Assembly: GCF_007752345.1 (NCBI RefSeq) | Contig: NZ_CP036299.1 | Span: 1,240,001 to 1,304,000 of the forward strand | DNA: 64,000 nt | Source: Planctopirus ephydatiae | GTDB taxonomy: Bacteria > Planctomycetota > Planctomycetia > Planctomycetales > Planctomycetaceae | Reading direction: 5' to 3' | Part shown: positions 25,561 through 34,974 of the stretch, piece after piece | Layout: each line of letters starts with the position of its first letter | Position numbering within the stretch: position 1 is the stretch's first letter | The notes under the pieces: model-generated | Seen by the model: only the letters and a program-made list of their open reading frames with translations | Told to the model about the DNA's origin: nothing | The model's database searches: none | Translations under genes and position numbers: made by a program

Positions 25561-26429
25561 CAGTGCTGCAGTTGCTCTTTGCCGTCTTTGCCAGCACCAC
25601 CTGCCTGGGGGCTGTGATGGTGGCCTTGACGCAGAATATTGTGCGCATGGCGTTCTGGCTGATGGTCTCTGTCGCTTCGGCTGCGGGTTTGTTCTTCCTC
25701 CTCCATGCAGATTTTCTCGCTGCTGCCCAACTGCTTGTCTATCTGGGAGGAACTGTGGTGATTCTCGTTTTCGGGGTCATGCTGACTGCCGGTGGACGCA
25801 CCAAATCTCTTTCTCCAACTGGTGGTGAGACGATTGTGGCAGCGGCATTGGCCCTGTCGCTGATCATGCTGTTGCTCTTTACCGTCGGTTCGGTTGATTG
25901 GGAACGGCTGAATACAATCGCAAAGGCAGGCCAGGTTTCGCCGACTTCAGCACAGCCGAAAAATCATGCCGAACCTCAGCTCACTGCAAGTTCTCCGACT
26001 CGTGATGAAAGATCACCTGTACTGGGTGCAGGCCGGAAAGGAGATACTGGCCATGCTCTGGGAAGTGCCATGATCGGTTTTCGACCTCAGTGGAATCGCG
26101 AAAATCAGCTTGTTCTGGGAACTGGCTATTTGCTTCCTTTTGAAATTATCTCCGTTCATCTGCTGGTTGTCTTGATTGGAGCTGCTTATCTCGCTCGAGC
26201 CAAGCGGCAGCTCCCTTCTTCCAGGCGAAGTACAGATGCCACCTCGACCTCTTTGTTGTGGGATCAAGACTCGGCACAGCTTGACAGTTCAGGCTCAGCG
26301 AATCCCGCGACAAGTCATCCTTTACAAGTTAAGGATGACTTGTCGCGCAGCCAGAATCTTGTTTCAGGAGCCGGATTCTCGATGTTCAGTAGCGAATCCC
26401 CATCCCAAAACTCGGGAGAGGCATCATGA
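25557..26429 (+). CDS. nuoJ: NADH-quinone oxidoreductase subunit J (with long insertion)
   Basis: The product has 290 residues where NuoJ usually has about 160-220. The first 105 residues show the family helices (FWLMVSVASAAGLFFLLHADFLAAAQLLVYLGGTVVILVFGVML). Residues about 112-180 are a polar insertion rich in S, P and Q. A further helix (LPFEIISVHLLVVLIGAAYLARAK) follows, then a disordered tail of about 80 residues. The usual last helix is therefore separated from the rest. Starts by ATGA overlap with nuoH and ends by ATGA overlap with nuoK. Confidence 0.9.
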   Translation: MTVLQLLFAVFASTTCLGAVMVALTQNIVRMAFWLMVSVASAAGLFFLLHADFLAAAQLLVYLGGTVVILVFGVMLTAGGRTKSLSPTGGETIVAAALALSLIMLLLFTVGSVDWERLNTIAKAGQVSPTSAQPKNHAEPQLTASSPTRDERSPVLGAGRKGDTGHALGSAMIGFRPQWNRENQLVLGTGYLLPFEIISVHLLVVLIGAAYLARAKRQLPSSRRSTDATSTSLLWDQDSAQLDSSGSANPATSHPLQVKDDLSRSQNLVSGAGFSMFSSESPSQNSGEAS

Positions 26430-26728
26430 GTCTGGGAGCTTACCTCGCGGTCTCAGCCGTACTTTTTGCCTCCGGGCTGACATGCATGATGACCAAGCGG
26501 CATGCCCTGGGTGTGCTGATGGGAGTGGAATTGATCCTCAACTCGGCCTGTCTCAATCTCATTGCTTTTGCCCGCTACACCAATTTAGGGATTGATGGAC
26601 AGGTCTTTGCTCTGTTTGTCATTGTGATTGCTGCCGCCGAGGCTGCCGTCGCCCTGGCGATTGCCTTGAATTACTACAATAACTTCCTCACGGTTGATGT
26701 CGATCGGGGTGACGAGTTGAAGCGATAA
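26426..26728 (+). CDS. nuoK: NADH-quinone oxidoreductase subunit K
   Basis: The product has 100 residues with three helices, as is standard. The conserved membrane glutamates used in proton transfer are present in GVELILNSACLNLIAF (second helix) and AAAEAAVALAIALNYY (third helix). It overlaps nuoJ by 4 nt. The gap to nuoL is 59 nt. Confidence 0.96.
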   Translation: MSLGAYLAVSAVLFASGLTCMMTKRHALGVLMGVELILNSACLNLIAFARYTNLGIDGQVFALFVIVIAAAEAAVALAIALNYYNNFLTVDVDRGDELKR

Positions 26729-26787
26729 ACGAATTCTTGTTGGGAAACTTTCACCTTACCTTTTGAAGCAACGGTCCGACGATAACT

Positions 26788-29148
26788 GTGACTGCCGATT
26801 CACTGATCATTTCCTGCCTGATGCTGGCCTGGCTCCTCCCACTCGCGGGATGTGTGGTGATCTCGGTGCTGCGCCTGAAGTTGAGTCGGCTCTCGGCAGT
26901 TCCGGGCTGGATCGGGACTGGTTCGTTACTGGTCGCCTTTTGCCTGAGCCTGTTCAGCGCAGGTCTCTGGCTGATGACGAGCCCTGCTGAGACTGCTGCC
27001 AGCAGTGTGTCGGCTCCTGAGACTCCTGGAATACAAGCAGTCAGAGTGGGTGATGATGCCGCTCATGAAACTGGGCATTCCTCACAGCGACGACTGGTCG
27101 GGCACTGGTACTCACTGGCGAAATTCGGCGAGATCGATTTTCCGCTGGGTTATGCGATTGATGCGTTGACTGTGCTGATGTTTGTCCTCGTGACCATGAT
27201 TTCACTGGCAGTGCATGCTTACTCGCTGGTGTACATGGCCGACGAACAGACGGAAAGTTATCAGGATCATCATCTCGATCATTCCACGGGTGAAACTCCG
27301 GAGCGACCGGGCCGATTTGCCCATTTCTATGCAGCTTTAGGCTTATTCACCTTTGCCATGCTGGGGATTGTTCTGGCGCATGGTCTGCTCCAGATTTTTA
27401 TTTTCTGGGAACTTGTCGGCTTCTCCAGCTACTTACTGATTGGCTTCTATCACGAGCGGCGTACTGCCCGATTGGCATCGATGAAAGCCTTTCTCATGAA
27501 TCGCGTGGGAGATGTGGGCTTCGTCCTCGGGATGACGATCCTGCTGGCAACTTGTGGCACACTCCTGCTGTACCCGGTGCATGACTTGAATGGCACCTCT
27601 GCCAGCAGCGTGCCGATGGCTTTGCCAGAAGCTTTCCAGGCAGCCGTCGAGAAGGCTGTTCCCTCACAGGCAATGCACGATCAGGCAAATCTGTTGCCCA
27701 CAGAACAGGGGATCAGCTATGCGTTGCTGGTGGCTGCCGGTTTGGGTCTGCTCGCGGGTTGTGTGGGCAAAAGTGCCCAGTTTCCTTTGCATCCGTGGCT
27801 GGCAGATGCCATGGAAGGGCCGACTCCGGTTTCGGCTCTGGTCCACTCGGCGACAATGGTTGCGGCTGGAGTTTATCTCGCTGCCAGAATTGCCCCGCTA
27901 TTGCTCTCTGAGGCGTTATTGCTGCTGGCTTATGTGGGTGTCGTGACCTTGCTGCTGGGAGCCAGCATGGCAATCGTTGCCCGCGACTTAAAACTTGTTC
28001 TGGCACATTCCACAATCAGTCAACTGGGGCTCATGCTCTTAGGAATTGGTGTCGGTGCGTGGGAAGCGGCGATTTTTCATCTGATCACCCATGCCTTCTT
28101 CAAATCACTATTGTTCCTGGGGGCCGGCAGCGTGATTCATACCACGCATCACGAGCAGGATCTGGAAAAGCTGGGTGGGTTAAGAGCCCACCTGCCACTG
28201 ACATCACTGACGATGCTCATCGGAGTGATTGCTCTTTCGGGGCTGGCTGTCCCTTATGTGACGATTTTTGGAGAGAGCCTGGGCTTTTCGGGGTTTCATT
28301 CCAAAGACGCCATTGTCTCGGGGACGATGGCGTTTGTATTGAAGAATCCCCATCACATTCTGCTATTAATTAGTGTGCTGCTGGGTGCCTGCCTGACTGC
28401 GGCTTACAGTCTGCGGTTATGGTTCAAGCTCTTTGCCCGGGATACGCCCGTTGATCCTGCTCTACAGCAGGTTCAGGAGGGCCCGTGGCTGATGACATGG
28501 CCACTCGTAGTGCTGGCGTTTTTCGCTGCATTCTGTGCATTGGGTGGTGAAGAGGGGTTTGTTTCCACATTGGTGGAAGATAGCCTGAGCCCTGCCCCCG
28601 CCTGGTTCAGTGACTCGACTGGTGAAGTGGTTTCCATTCAATGGACGAATGCCAGTGATCGCCATGCCGTTCATGGAACGGCCGGTGCCATGGCTTTGGC
28701 CGCCGCCTGGCTGGGAGCTTTGATTGCGTGGGCGCTGTATGGATTGCAGGTGATATCATCAAAAGATCTGTCGCGCCAGTTGACGCCTCTGGTCAGGCTG
28801 GCGAGTCATCGCTGGCATTTCGATACGCTGTACCGGGGATTTCTCGTACTTCCGATTCTGAATCTGGCCAGACACACCGCCTGGATTGACCGAATTCTCA
28901 TTGATCCATTCATTGATGGTTGTGCCCGCTTAAGTGAGCGATTTTCTCACGCCAGCCAGTGGTTCGACGAAGCGATGATTAACCGCTTTTTTGACAACAT
29001 CGCAAGCAGTGTCTGGGCCTGGGGGTTATCACTGAGAAAGGCACAGACGGGACATATTCGCCAGTATGTGCTGCTGGCCACCATGGCTGTGATTGTGCTG
29101 TTCCTGATATTGTTTGCCTGGATGCCGGGAGGCCGGGCCGTGCCCTGA
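26788..29148 (+). CDS. nuoL: NADH-quinone oxidoreductase subunit L
   Basis: The product has 786 residues; NuoL usually has 610-650. It is the distal antiporter-like proton-pumping subunit. Signature blocks: IFWELVGFSSYLLIGFYHERRTARLASMKAFLMNRVGD, PLHPWLADAMEGPTPVSALVHSATMVAAGVYL (the lysine/histidine path) and HLITHAFFKSLLFLGAGSVIH. Extra length comes from polar loops near residues 60-110 and 250-280 and from a longer region before the C-terminal lateral helix. It begins at a GTG (26788); the next ATG is at 26821. nuoM follows after 141 nt. Confidence 0.95.
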   Translation: MTADSLIISCLMLAWLLPLAGCVVISVLRLKLSRLSAVPGWIGTGSLLVAFCLSLFSAGLWLMTSPAETAASSVSAPETPGIQAVRVGDDAAHETGHSSQRRLVGHWYSLAKFGEIDFPLGYAIDALTVLMFVLVTMISLAVHAYSLVYMADEQTESYQDHHLDHSTGETPERPGRFAHFYAALGLFTFAMLGIVLAHGLLQIFIFWELVGFSSYLLIGFYHERRTARLASMKAFLMNRVGDVGFVLGMTILLATCGTLLLYPVHDLNGTSASSVPMALPEAFQAAVEKAVPSQAMHDQANLLPTEQGISYALLVAAGLGLLAGCVGKSAQFPLHPWLADAMEGPTPVSALVHSATMVAAGVYLAARIAPLLLSEALLLLAYVGVVTLLLGASMAIVARDLKLVLAHSTISQLGLMLLGIGVGAWEAAIFHLITHAFFKSLLFLGAGSVIHTTHHEQDLEKLGGLRAHLPLTSLTMLIGVIALSGLAVPYVTIFGESLGFSGFHSKDAIVSGTMAFVLKNPHHILLLISVLLGACLTAAYSLRLWFKLFARDTPVDPALQQVQEGPWLMTWPLVVLAFFAAFCALGGEEGFVSTLVEDSLSPAPAWFSDSTGEVVSIQWTNASDRHAVHGTAGAMALAAAWLGALIAWALYGLQVISSKDLSRQLTPLVRLASHRWHFDTLYRGFLVLPILNLARHTAWIDRILIDPFIDGCARLSERFSHASQWFDEAMINRFFDNIASSVWAWGLSLRKAQTGHIRQYVLLATMAVIVLFLILFAWMPGGRAVP

Positions 29149-29289
29149 TGGGTATTTCCTGAGAATCTGCTAAAACCTTAAAAATCGTTTTTCACGAAAA
29201 TGAGTCGCTGTTGAAACAGGCCCTGGAAATTGCAGGGCATTAACGTTCACTGAAGTTATCTCTCTCCTTTACGAAACATTGCCGACCCC

Positions 29290-30969
29290 ATGTTTGCCGA
29301 CCCGCAATTCCTGATGAGCTGTGCTCTGTTCCTGCCTGTCCTGTGGGGTCTGGGTCTGTTTGGTTTTCCATCGAGAGCCGTGAGTGCGATTCGCTGGTAT
29401 GCACTGGCCGGGGCCTGCTGCGAACTGGCGATCACTGTGCAATTGTCTGGAGTTGCTCTGGGTTGGATCGACGCGTCACCGGCAGTGAATGCATCGACAA
29501 CGAGTTTAAGAAACGACATTCTGCTGGGCATGAGCCTCCCCTGGATTCCTACCTGGAATGTGAATTACTCGCTGGGAGTCGATGGCTTCAGCCTGCCACT
29601 CATCCTCTTGACCTCTCTGATCTTTGTGCTTTCGATCGTCGCATCATGGAGTATAAAGACTCAGATTCGAGGATTTCTGTTTCTGCTGTTGCTGCTGGAA
29701 ACAGGGGTCATGGGTGTCTTCCTGGCTCTGGATTTCTTTCTGTTTTTCGTCATGTGGGAAGTGATGTTGCTCCCGATGTATTTTCTCATCGGCCTGTGGG
29801 GTGGCCCGCGCCGGGAGTATGCTGCGATTAAATTCTTCCTGTATACGTTGGCTGGTGGCGTTTGTCTGCTGATGGCGATGCTGATGGTCTATTCCGCTTC
29901 GGGAGGAAGCTTTGATCTGCTCGAACTGGCCCGCATGGCTCAGGGGCAGGTACCTAAGTCGGGAATGGATCTGGATCAGGGAATCGCATTGTCGGCAGCC
30001 ATGGGTGATACCAGTCTGCAATGGAGAGTCTTCGTGCTCCTCCTGATTGCCTTTTTGATCAAGCTGCCGGCTGTTCCGCTCCATACCTGGCTGCCGGATG
30101 CTCACGTCGAAGCTCCTACTCCTGTGAGTATGATCCTCGCGGGGATTCTCTTGAAACTGGGTGGGTATGGCTTCTTGCGAATTGCGATTCCTATCTGCCC
30201 ACTGGGTTTTGCCGAATGGGCCTGGTTCATGGTGGCGCTAGGCGTGTTCTGTGTGCTTTATGGTGCACTGGCAGCGCTGGCTCAGAGTGATTTCAAACGA
30301 TTGGTGGCGTATAGCTCAGTCAGCCACATGGGCTATGTGTTGATGGGTCTGGGAGCTTTCCGTTTTCAGGAATTGACCGGGGCTGTCCTGAACCCTGATT
30401 TTTCGACCATGGGACTTTCAGCGGCCACCTTCCAGATGGTGGCTCACGGGATTGTCTCTGCCGGGATGTTCTTTGTTGTGGGTGTGCTTTACGACCGTGT
30501 CAAACATCGCGATCTACGTCAGTTTGGCGGGATTGCCAGCCTGCAACCTCACTTCTCAGCGATCGCTGCGGGGATTTTCTTCGCTGGTCTGGGCTTGCCG
30601 GGTCTGTGCGGGTTTATCGGCGAAGCCTTCTCGATCTTTTCGGTCTGGCATGTGGATCGATTCTTCTCGGTCGGCGGTGCGCTGGGGATGATTCTGACGG
30701 CAGGTTACATCCTCTGGGCGTTGCAGCGGGTTTATCTTGGGCCAACATACACCGGCCCCAATCGCGAGTACCTGACAGAGATCAATTTTCGAGAATATAC
30801 CGTCGGCTATATCCTGCTGGCTTTTGCAATTGGCCTGGGTGTCTATCCTGCGACGGCCCTCAACGTGATTGAACCCGCTTCCCGACAACTGGTTCAACAG
30901 ATAAGTGGCAGCCAGGAACGACAACTTTCTTTGAACCGAGCCAGCATTGAATCGCCATTGGACAAATAA
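29290..30969 (+). CDS. nuoM: NADH-quinone oxidoreductase subunit M
   Basis: The product has 559 residues and is a proton-pumping antiporter-like subunit. Blocks include FVMWEVMLLPMYFLIGLWGG (with the conserved Glu in WEVMLLP), KLPAVPLHTWLPDAHVEAPTPVSMILAGILLKLGGYG, and FKRLVAYSSVSHMGYVLMG. All are typical for NuoM. Length is slightly above the usual 500. The start is ATG 29290. A gap of 114 nt separates it from nuoN. Confidence 0.95.
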   Translation: MFADPQFLMSCALFLPVLWGLGLFGFPSRAVSAIRWYALAGACCELAITVQLSGVALGWIDASPAVNASTTSLRNDILLGMSLPWIPTWNVNYSLGVDGFSLPLILLTSLIFVLSIVASWSIKTQIRGFLFLLLLLETGVMGVFLALDFFLFFVMWEVMLLPMYFLIGLWGGPRREYAAIKFFLYTLAGGVCLLMAMLMVYSASGGSFDLLELARMAQGQVPKSGMDLDQGIALSAAMGDTSLQWRVFVLLLIAFLIKLPAVPLHTWLPDAHVEAPTPVSMILAGILLKLGGYGFLRIAIPICPLGFAEWAWFMVALGVFCVLYGALAALAQSDFKRLVAYSSVSHMGYVLMGLGAFRFQELTGAVLNPDFSTMGLSAATFQMVAHGIVSAGMFFVVGVLYDRVKHRDLRQFGGIASLQPHFSAIAAGIFFAGLGLPGLCGFIGEAFSIFSVWHVDRFFSVGGALGMILTAGYILWALQRVYLGPTYTGPNREYLTEINFREYTVGYILLAFAIGLGVYPATALNVIEPASRQLVQQISGSQERQLSLNRASIESPLDK

Positions 30970-31083
30970 CGTATCACCTTCTGCAGCCTCACGACGCTTT
31001 CGTATCCCCGAGAACAAACTCAAACGCAGCCTGACCGATTACCTTGAAAGTCAGATCCATTTATTGAACCGGCCTTGAGCGAT

Positions 31084-32871
31084 ATGACACTTGACGACCT
31101 CTTCGCTGACTTTCTGGCCAATGGGACAGGCCGCGCATTAGTGCTGCTGGCCCCCGAACTTTTGTTGTGTGCGACAATCATCGCCACGCTCTTGTGGCGT
31201 TTATTGAATCTGGATCGGTATGTCCCTGTGGCAGCGATTGCCACACTGGGTGTCGTGGTTTCTTTAGGTTGGGCTGGCTGGCAACTCCAGACGAGTATTT
31301 TTCAGCTCCAGCCTGCGGAGATTCTGTTTACGGGGATGATCCGGCTGGATCGATTTGCCCTGTTTCTCCGAGTTTATCTGCTGCTGTTTCTCGTCTTGCA
31401 GATCGTGCTGACCACGCTGGGGGGAATTCCCGATCAGGAAGACAGCCCGGATTTTTACACCATGCTCTGTGGCGCGGTCGTCGGTCTGCTTCTGATGACA
31501 AGTGCCCACCATTTATTGCTGGTCTTTCTGGCTCTCGAAATGTCGAGTGTCCCGGGTTATGTACTGGCCGGTTTCCTCAAAGGTCGCCGGCAATCAAGCG
31601 AAGCAGCTCTCAAGTTTGTGATCTTTGGTTCTGCTTCCGCAGGGCTGCTGCTCTTTGGCGTCACGCTGATTTGTGGACTGGCCGGGACTGGCGATCTTTC
31701 TCTGGTCGGTTCTCGACTGGAAGCTGTGATTTCGATCGATGGCGCGACTCTGGCGAATCCTGCCGTGCGTACCTTGCTGTTGGCACTGGTCATGATCTTT
31801 GCCGGAATGGCATTCAAGCTGAGTCTCGTCCCCTTTCATTTCTGGTGCCCGGATGTCTTCCATGGTGCGGCTGCTGAAGTCGGTGCATTTTTGTCGATTG
31901 CTTCCAAAGGGGCCACATTGGCACTCCTCGTACGGCTGGTGCTGGGCATGGTGGCGGGTGGCGAACTGGAAGCTTTCTGGAATCTGCTGGCACAAGGCCT
32001 GGGAATCATCGCGGCGATCACGATCACATTCGGGAACCTGGCTGCCTTCGGGCAAACCAATATCAAACGACTGATGGCCTATTCGACGATTGCTCATGCC
32101 GGCTATCTGCTGATCCCGATTGCTGTGCTGGCCATTCCGGCTCTGGCGGGTGTGGATCAGATCGCCAGCACGGTGACGCTTGCACCTTCAATCAGCGATG
32201 TTCTGCCAACTCAGGAAGTGCTTGCCAGCAGTGTGGCCGTTCGAGCTGTCGAGTCAATGCTCTACTACATCGTGGTGACACTCTTCATGAATCTGGGTGT
32301 GTTCTCCTGTTTGATTCTCGTGCGGAACCAGACGCTGGGAGAATCGATTGACGACTTCCGTGGTCTGGCCAGTCAGGCGCCTGTTCTAGCTGTGGCGATG
32401 TCACTCTCGTTGGCCAGTCTGATTGGTTTGCCACCGACTGGCGGGTTTGTCGCCAAGCTCATGTTGTTCTCAAGTCTGTACGATGCGGGTGCGAAGCTCC
32501 CCTTGTTTTATGCAGTACTGATTGTGGGGGTGGCCAATATCCTGCTCAGTCTGCTGGTCTATCTGAAGCTGTTCCGGGCCATGTTTTTTGATGAGCCCGT
32601 CGAAGGGGCTCCACCTGTCCGTATCGCTCCGTTTTCGATGGCAACGATGTTTGTCGTCACGGTGAGTATTCCTGTTCTCTCTTTAGGAATCGATGTCTCA
32701 GGATTAAGTCGCCTTTCACGCGATGCGGCTGTCTCGCTGTGGGATCAAACTCAAGATGAGAGCCGTAAAACTTCCAGCCAGGTTTCCCAATTGAATGAGC
32801 CGCCAGTTGCAGGGGAATCTGTTCAGGGCAATTCTGAGTCCGTTGCATGGATCAATGGAGATCACCAGTGA
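31084..32871 (+). CDS. nuoN: NADH-quinone oxidoreductase subunit N
   Basis: The product has 595 residues. NuoN is the antiporter-like subunit nearest NuoK. Visible blocks: LLVFLALEMSSVPGYVLAGFLKGRRQSSEAALKFVIFGS (Glu in LEMSS), FKLSLVPFHFWCPDVFHGA, NIKRLMAYSTIAHAGYLLIP and SLIGLPPTGGFVAKLMLF. The last 50 residues are polar and not conserved. I chose ATG 31084; TTG 31075 is in frame. It overlaps the next gene by GTGA. Confidence 0.95.
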   Translation: MTLDDLFADFLANGTGRALVLLAPELLLCATIIATLLWRLLNLDRYVPVAAIATLGVVVSLGWAGWQLQTSIFQLQPAEILFTGMIRLDRFALFLRVYLLLFLVLQIVLTTLGGIPDQEDSPDFYTMLCGAVVGLLLMTSAHHLLLVFLALEMSSVPGYVLAGFLKGRRQSSEAALKFVIFGSASAGLLLFGVTLICGLAGTGDLSLVGSRLEAVISIDGATLANPAVRTLLLALVMIFAGMAFKLSLVPFHFWCPDVFHGAAAEVGAFLSIASKGATLALLVRLVLGMVAGGELEAFWNLLAQGLGIIAAITITFGNLAAFGQTNIKRLMAYSTIAHAGYLLIPIAVLAIPALAGVDQIASTVTLAPSISDVLPTQEVLASSVAVRAVESMLYYIVVTLFMNLGVFSCLILVRNQTLGESIDDFRGLASQAPVLAVAMSLSLASLIGLPPTGGFVAKLMLFSSLYDAGAKLPLFYAVLIVGVANILLSLLVYLKLFRAMFFDEPVEGAPPVRIAPFSMATMFVVTVSIPVLSLGIDVSGLSRLSRDAAVSLWDQTQDESRKTSSQVSQLNEPPVAGESVQGNSESVAWINGDHQ

Positions 32872-33335
32872 CTGCGAACTCGCCGGCACATCGCAAACTG
32901 ATTCATCATAATCGCAGTCTGAGTGAGCTGGCGGTGCAGCTTAAGCGAAGTTTTTTGCAATACCTGGCTTACACATCGCCATACATACCGCCCGAAGCCC
33001 ACTCGATCTGGAGAACACTCGGACAACTGGCTGAGACACAATTGTCACACGCTGAGTCGATCCTCGATTTATTGTCTGACCGACGTTTTGTGGCTCTCGA
33101 CAGTGCTTTCCCCATGGAGTTTGCCACACATCATTACGTGTCATTGAACTATCTATTGGGGCCACTGTGCCTGGATCAACAACAACGGGCCAGCCTGGCC
33201 CGACAGGCTGCTCATGAGCTGATGGACGATGTAGAAGCTCGATCATTGCTGGAGCGGATTGCCTCTGGGGAAGTGTTGATCTCCCAGGAGATTGAGAAGC
33301 TTCAGCAAGGCATTGCGCAGAATCAACGTAGATGA
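32868..33335 (+). CDS. helical protein at the end of the nuo cluster, unknown function
   Basis: The product has 155 residues and is all-alpha by appearance, with a ferritin-like or four-helix pattern: SLSELAVQLKRSFLQYLAY, HSIWRTLGQLAETQLSHAESILDLL, and RASLARQAAHELMDDVEARSLLERIASGEVLISQEIEKLQQ. No clear EXXH pair of metal ligands is seen. I chose the GTG at 32868, which overlaps the nuoN stop (GTGA) with GGAG 7 nt upstream; an ATG at 32847 would lie inside nuoN. Co-translation with nuoN suggests a link to complex I or a respiratory stress response, but that is inference. Confidence 0.65.
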   Translation: MTANSPAHRKLIHHNRSLSELAVQLKRSFLQYLAYTSPYIPPEAHSIWRTLGQLAETQLSHAESILDLLSDRRFVALDSAFPMEFATHHYVSLNYLLGPLCLDQQQRASLARQAAHELMDDVEARSLLERIASGEVLISQEIEKLQQGIAQNQRR

Positions 33336-33747
33336 AAAACAACGTCAATATTCGGGAAAGTGATTTCACCCGAGCGATGTTTCTGTTCATCCGGGATCAC
33401 ATCAATCCATCCACCAGTTCTTCAGTTTGTTGATTGATCATCCATCAAAATTCATTTGGTATTCCTTCTGACAGCACTGAGAAAATTGATAATTTTGAAG
33501 GCTTTGCCAGGAGTGCGGATTGACTTTTTCATAGGAAAATGCGGTTGAAAGAAAATCTGAAATCCTCATTTGTCGTCATCGATGTTTGTGGTTAGACTCC
33601 TCGCCTTGCACGGACGCTCACGGGGCCACGGCTGGCCATTTTCTTTCTTTGCCTGCTATCCCGATTTCTCGTGAAGCATTCAGTCATTTTGCTCATCTGC
33701 AAAAGTCGATGCTCTGCTTTTCCTTGAGATGCCGATGAGATCGCTTC
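33336..33747. other. intergenic region after the nuo cluster
   Basis: This 412-nt stretch has a weak 5-bp hairpin (TCGGG/CCCGA, about 33353-33373) soon after the helical gene, with no T tract. The rest is AT-rich and without open frames of note. It probably holds the promoter of 33748-34872. No RNA gene was recognised. Confidence 0.4.
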
Positions 33748-34872
33748 ATGCCGCTGATGTGGGATGTCGCCCCGAGGACTTCTGTTTCTGCAGACTCTTT
33801 GCCGGAGCTTCCTTCATCGGCATGGCCGCAAGTTGCCAGCTTTGAACTATCCCTTGGTCGAGCCGTTCACCCGCCTGCTGTCGATGTGTTATGGCCAGCG
33901 CTGAATGCTGCCATCAAGCGGTGGAATTGCCCTGACCCCTGGTTTGTGACGGGGGCTCCAGACGCATTGCAGAAGACGTTTGTCGCTCAAGGGATATCTC
34001 CGCCACATCACCTGAGTCTGTCGTGGAGTCAGCAAGATTGGTGGATCATCCCGCCCGTGACAGAACAGGCACTGGAGCAACTGGCGAGCCGACTTTCTTC
34101 TGAGGCAGATCCACCGAAAGTAAATCAATCGACCGAAACATGCCCTTCCGGTCAACCGGCAATAGTGATTGATCACTATAGCCAGGCCTTACTCCTGCAG
34201 AATGTCTGGAGTGCCACAAACTTCAATACACCTCTTACAGTCGCTTTGTCGATCAGGCTGGTGGATCGTGGCGAAGGAGTCAGGATCGGGCATGACTTAA
34301 AAGATCTGCTGCTGGGGGTGGGTCGTATGCCCGGGTTGAAAATCGCAGCGATCTGGGGCGATTTTTCCTGGTTGCCAGAAAGTGAAGTCCCTGGAGGACT
34401 CTCACTGATGCAATTGGCGGCCCGGCAACTCGCCGACGTTGTCAACATCAACCTGCCTTCCATCTGCCACGAACTACCACAGAAGTTCTGGCCATTGATC
34501 AATCGTGTTGAGGGTGTACTGACCATCCCTCAATGCCTTTTCTCCTACTCCTTTCCAAACTGGTGGGACATGTTGCAAAAGTCGAGTGCAGTCCCATTGG
34601 CCCTGTTGCAGGGGGCAGTGATCAGTCGCCCCACGATTCAGACAGCCGTATTGAATCTCGGGTCTCAGCATTTTCACGAGATCGGCTGGGGAGAGTTGAC
34701 AAAGATCGAGGCATGCCCATCCCTGCGATTGCTGCAGGATTCTGGAGCAAAATGTCAGAAGTTGCTGGCTGAAAAATCGCTTTGGGAACTCTCACCAGAG
34801 GCGGGTGATTTACGAATCGGGCATGCCGCGACGTGTATTCCCATTTCTGGGGCTTTTTCATCTCTTGATTGA
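33748..34872 (+). CDS. possible degenerate alanine-racemase-fold / D-threonine-aldolase-like protein
   Basis: The product has 374 residues. The middle segment VALSIRLVDRGEGVRIGHDLKDLLLGVGRMPGLKIAAIWGDF matches the fold III barrel pattern (strand, DxGxxR, then a helix and PGL...GF/H). The end, WELSPEAGDLRIGHAATCIP, resembles the D-threonine-aldolase block SEEHG...GDxVxxIPNHxC. I find no PLP-lysine motif near the N-terminus, where the text reads HHLSLSWSQQDWW. It may therefore be inactive or differ in mechanism. This is inference from short blocks; a plain unknown protein is the alternative. Confidence 0.45.
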   Translation: MPLMWDVAPRTSVSADSLPELPSSAWPQVASFELSLGRAVHPPAVDVLWPALNAAIKRWNCPDPWFVTGAPDALQKTFVAQGISPPHHLSLSWSQQDWWIIPPVTEQALEQLASRLSSEADPPKVNQSTETCPSGQPAIVIDHYSQALLLQNVWSATNFNTPLTVALSIRLVDRGEGVRIGHDLKDLLLGVGRMPGLKIAAIWGDFSWLPESEVPGGLSLMQLAARQLADVVNINLPSICHELPQKFWPLINRVEGVLTIPQCLFSYSFPNWWDMLQKSSAVPLALLQGAVISRPTIQTAVLNLGSQHFHEIGWGELTKIEACPSLRLLQDSGAKCQKLLAEKSLWELSPEAGDLRIGHAATCIPISGAFSSLD

Positions 34873-34974
34873 ACGAATACTTCGTTGCCCTCCATGTTGA
34901 ATATCATGAGGTTGTTGTGCGATTTACCAGATCTTTGCCATTTGCACTCTGGCTGCTGACAGAGAGTGAGCATC

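Noticed and set aside
29150-29289. GCCCTG/GCAGGGC hairpin between nuoL and nuoM as a terminator
   Set aside because: No T tract follows, and termination in the middle of the cluster would be unexpected.
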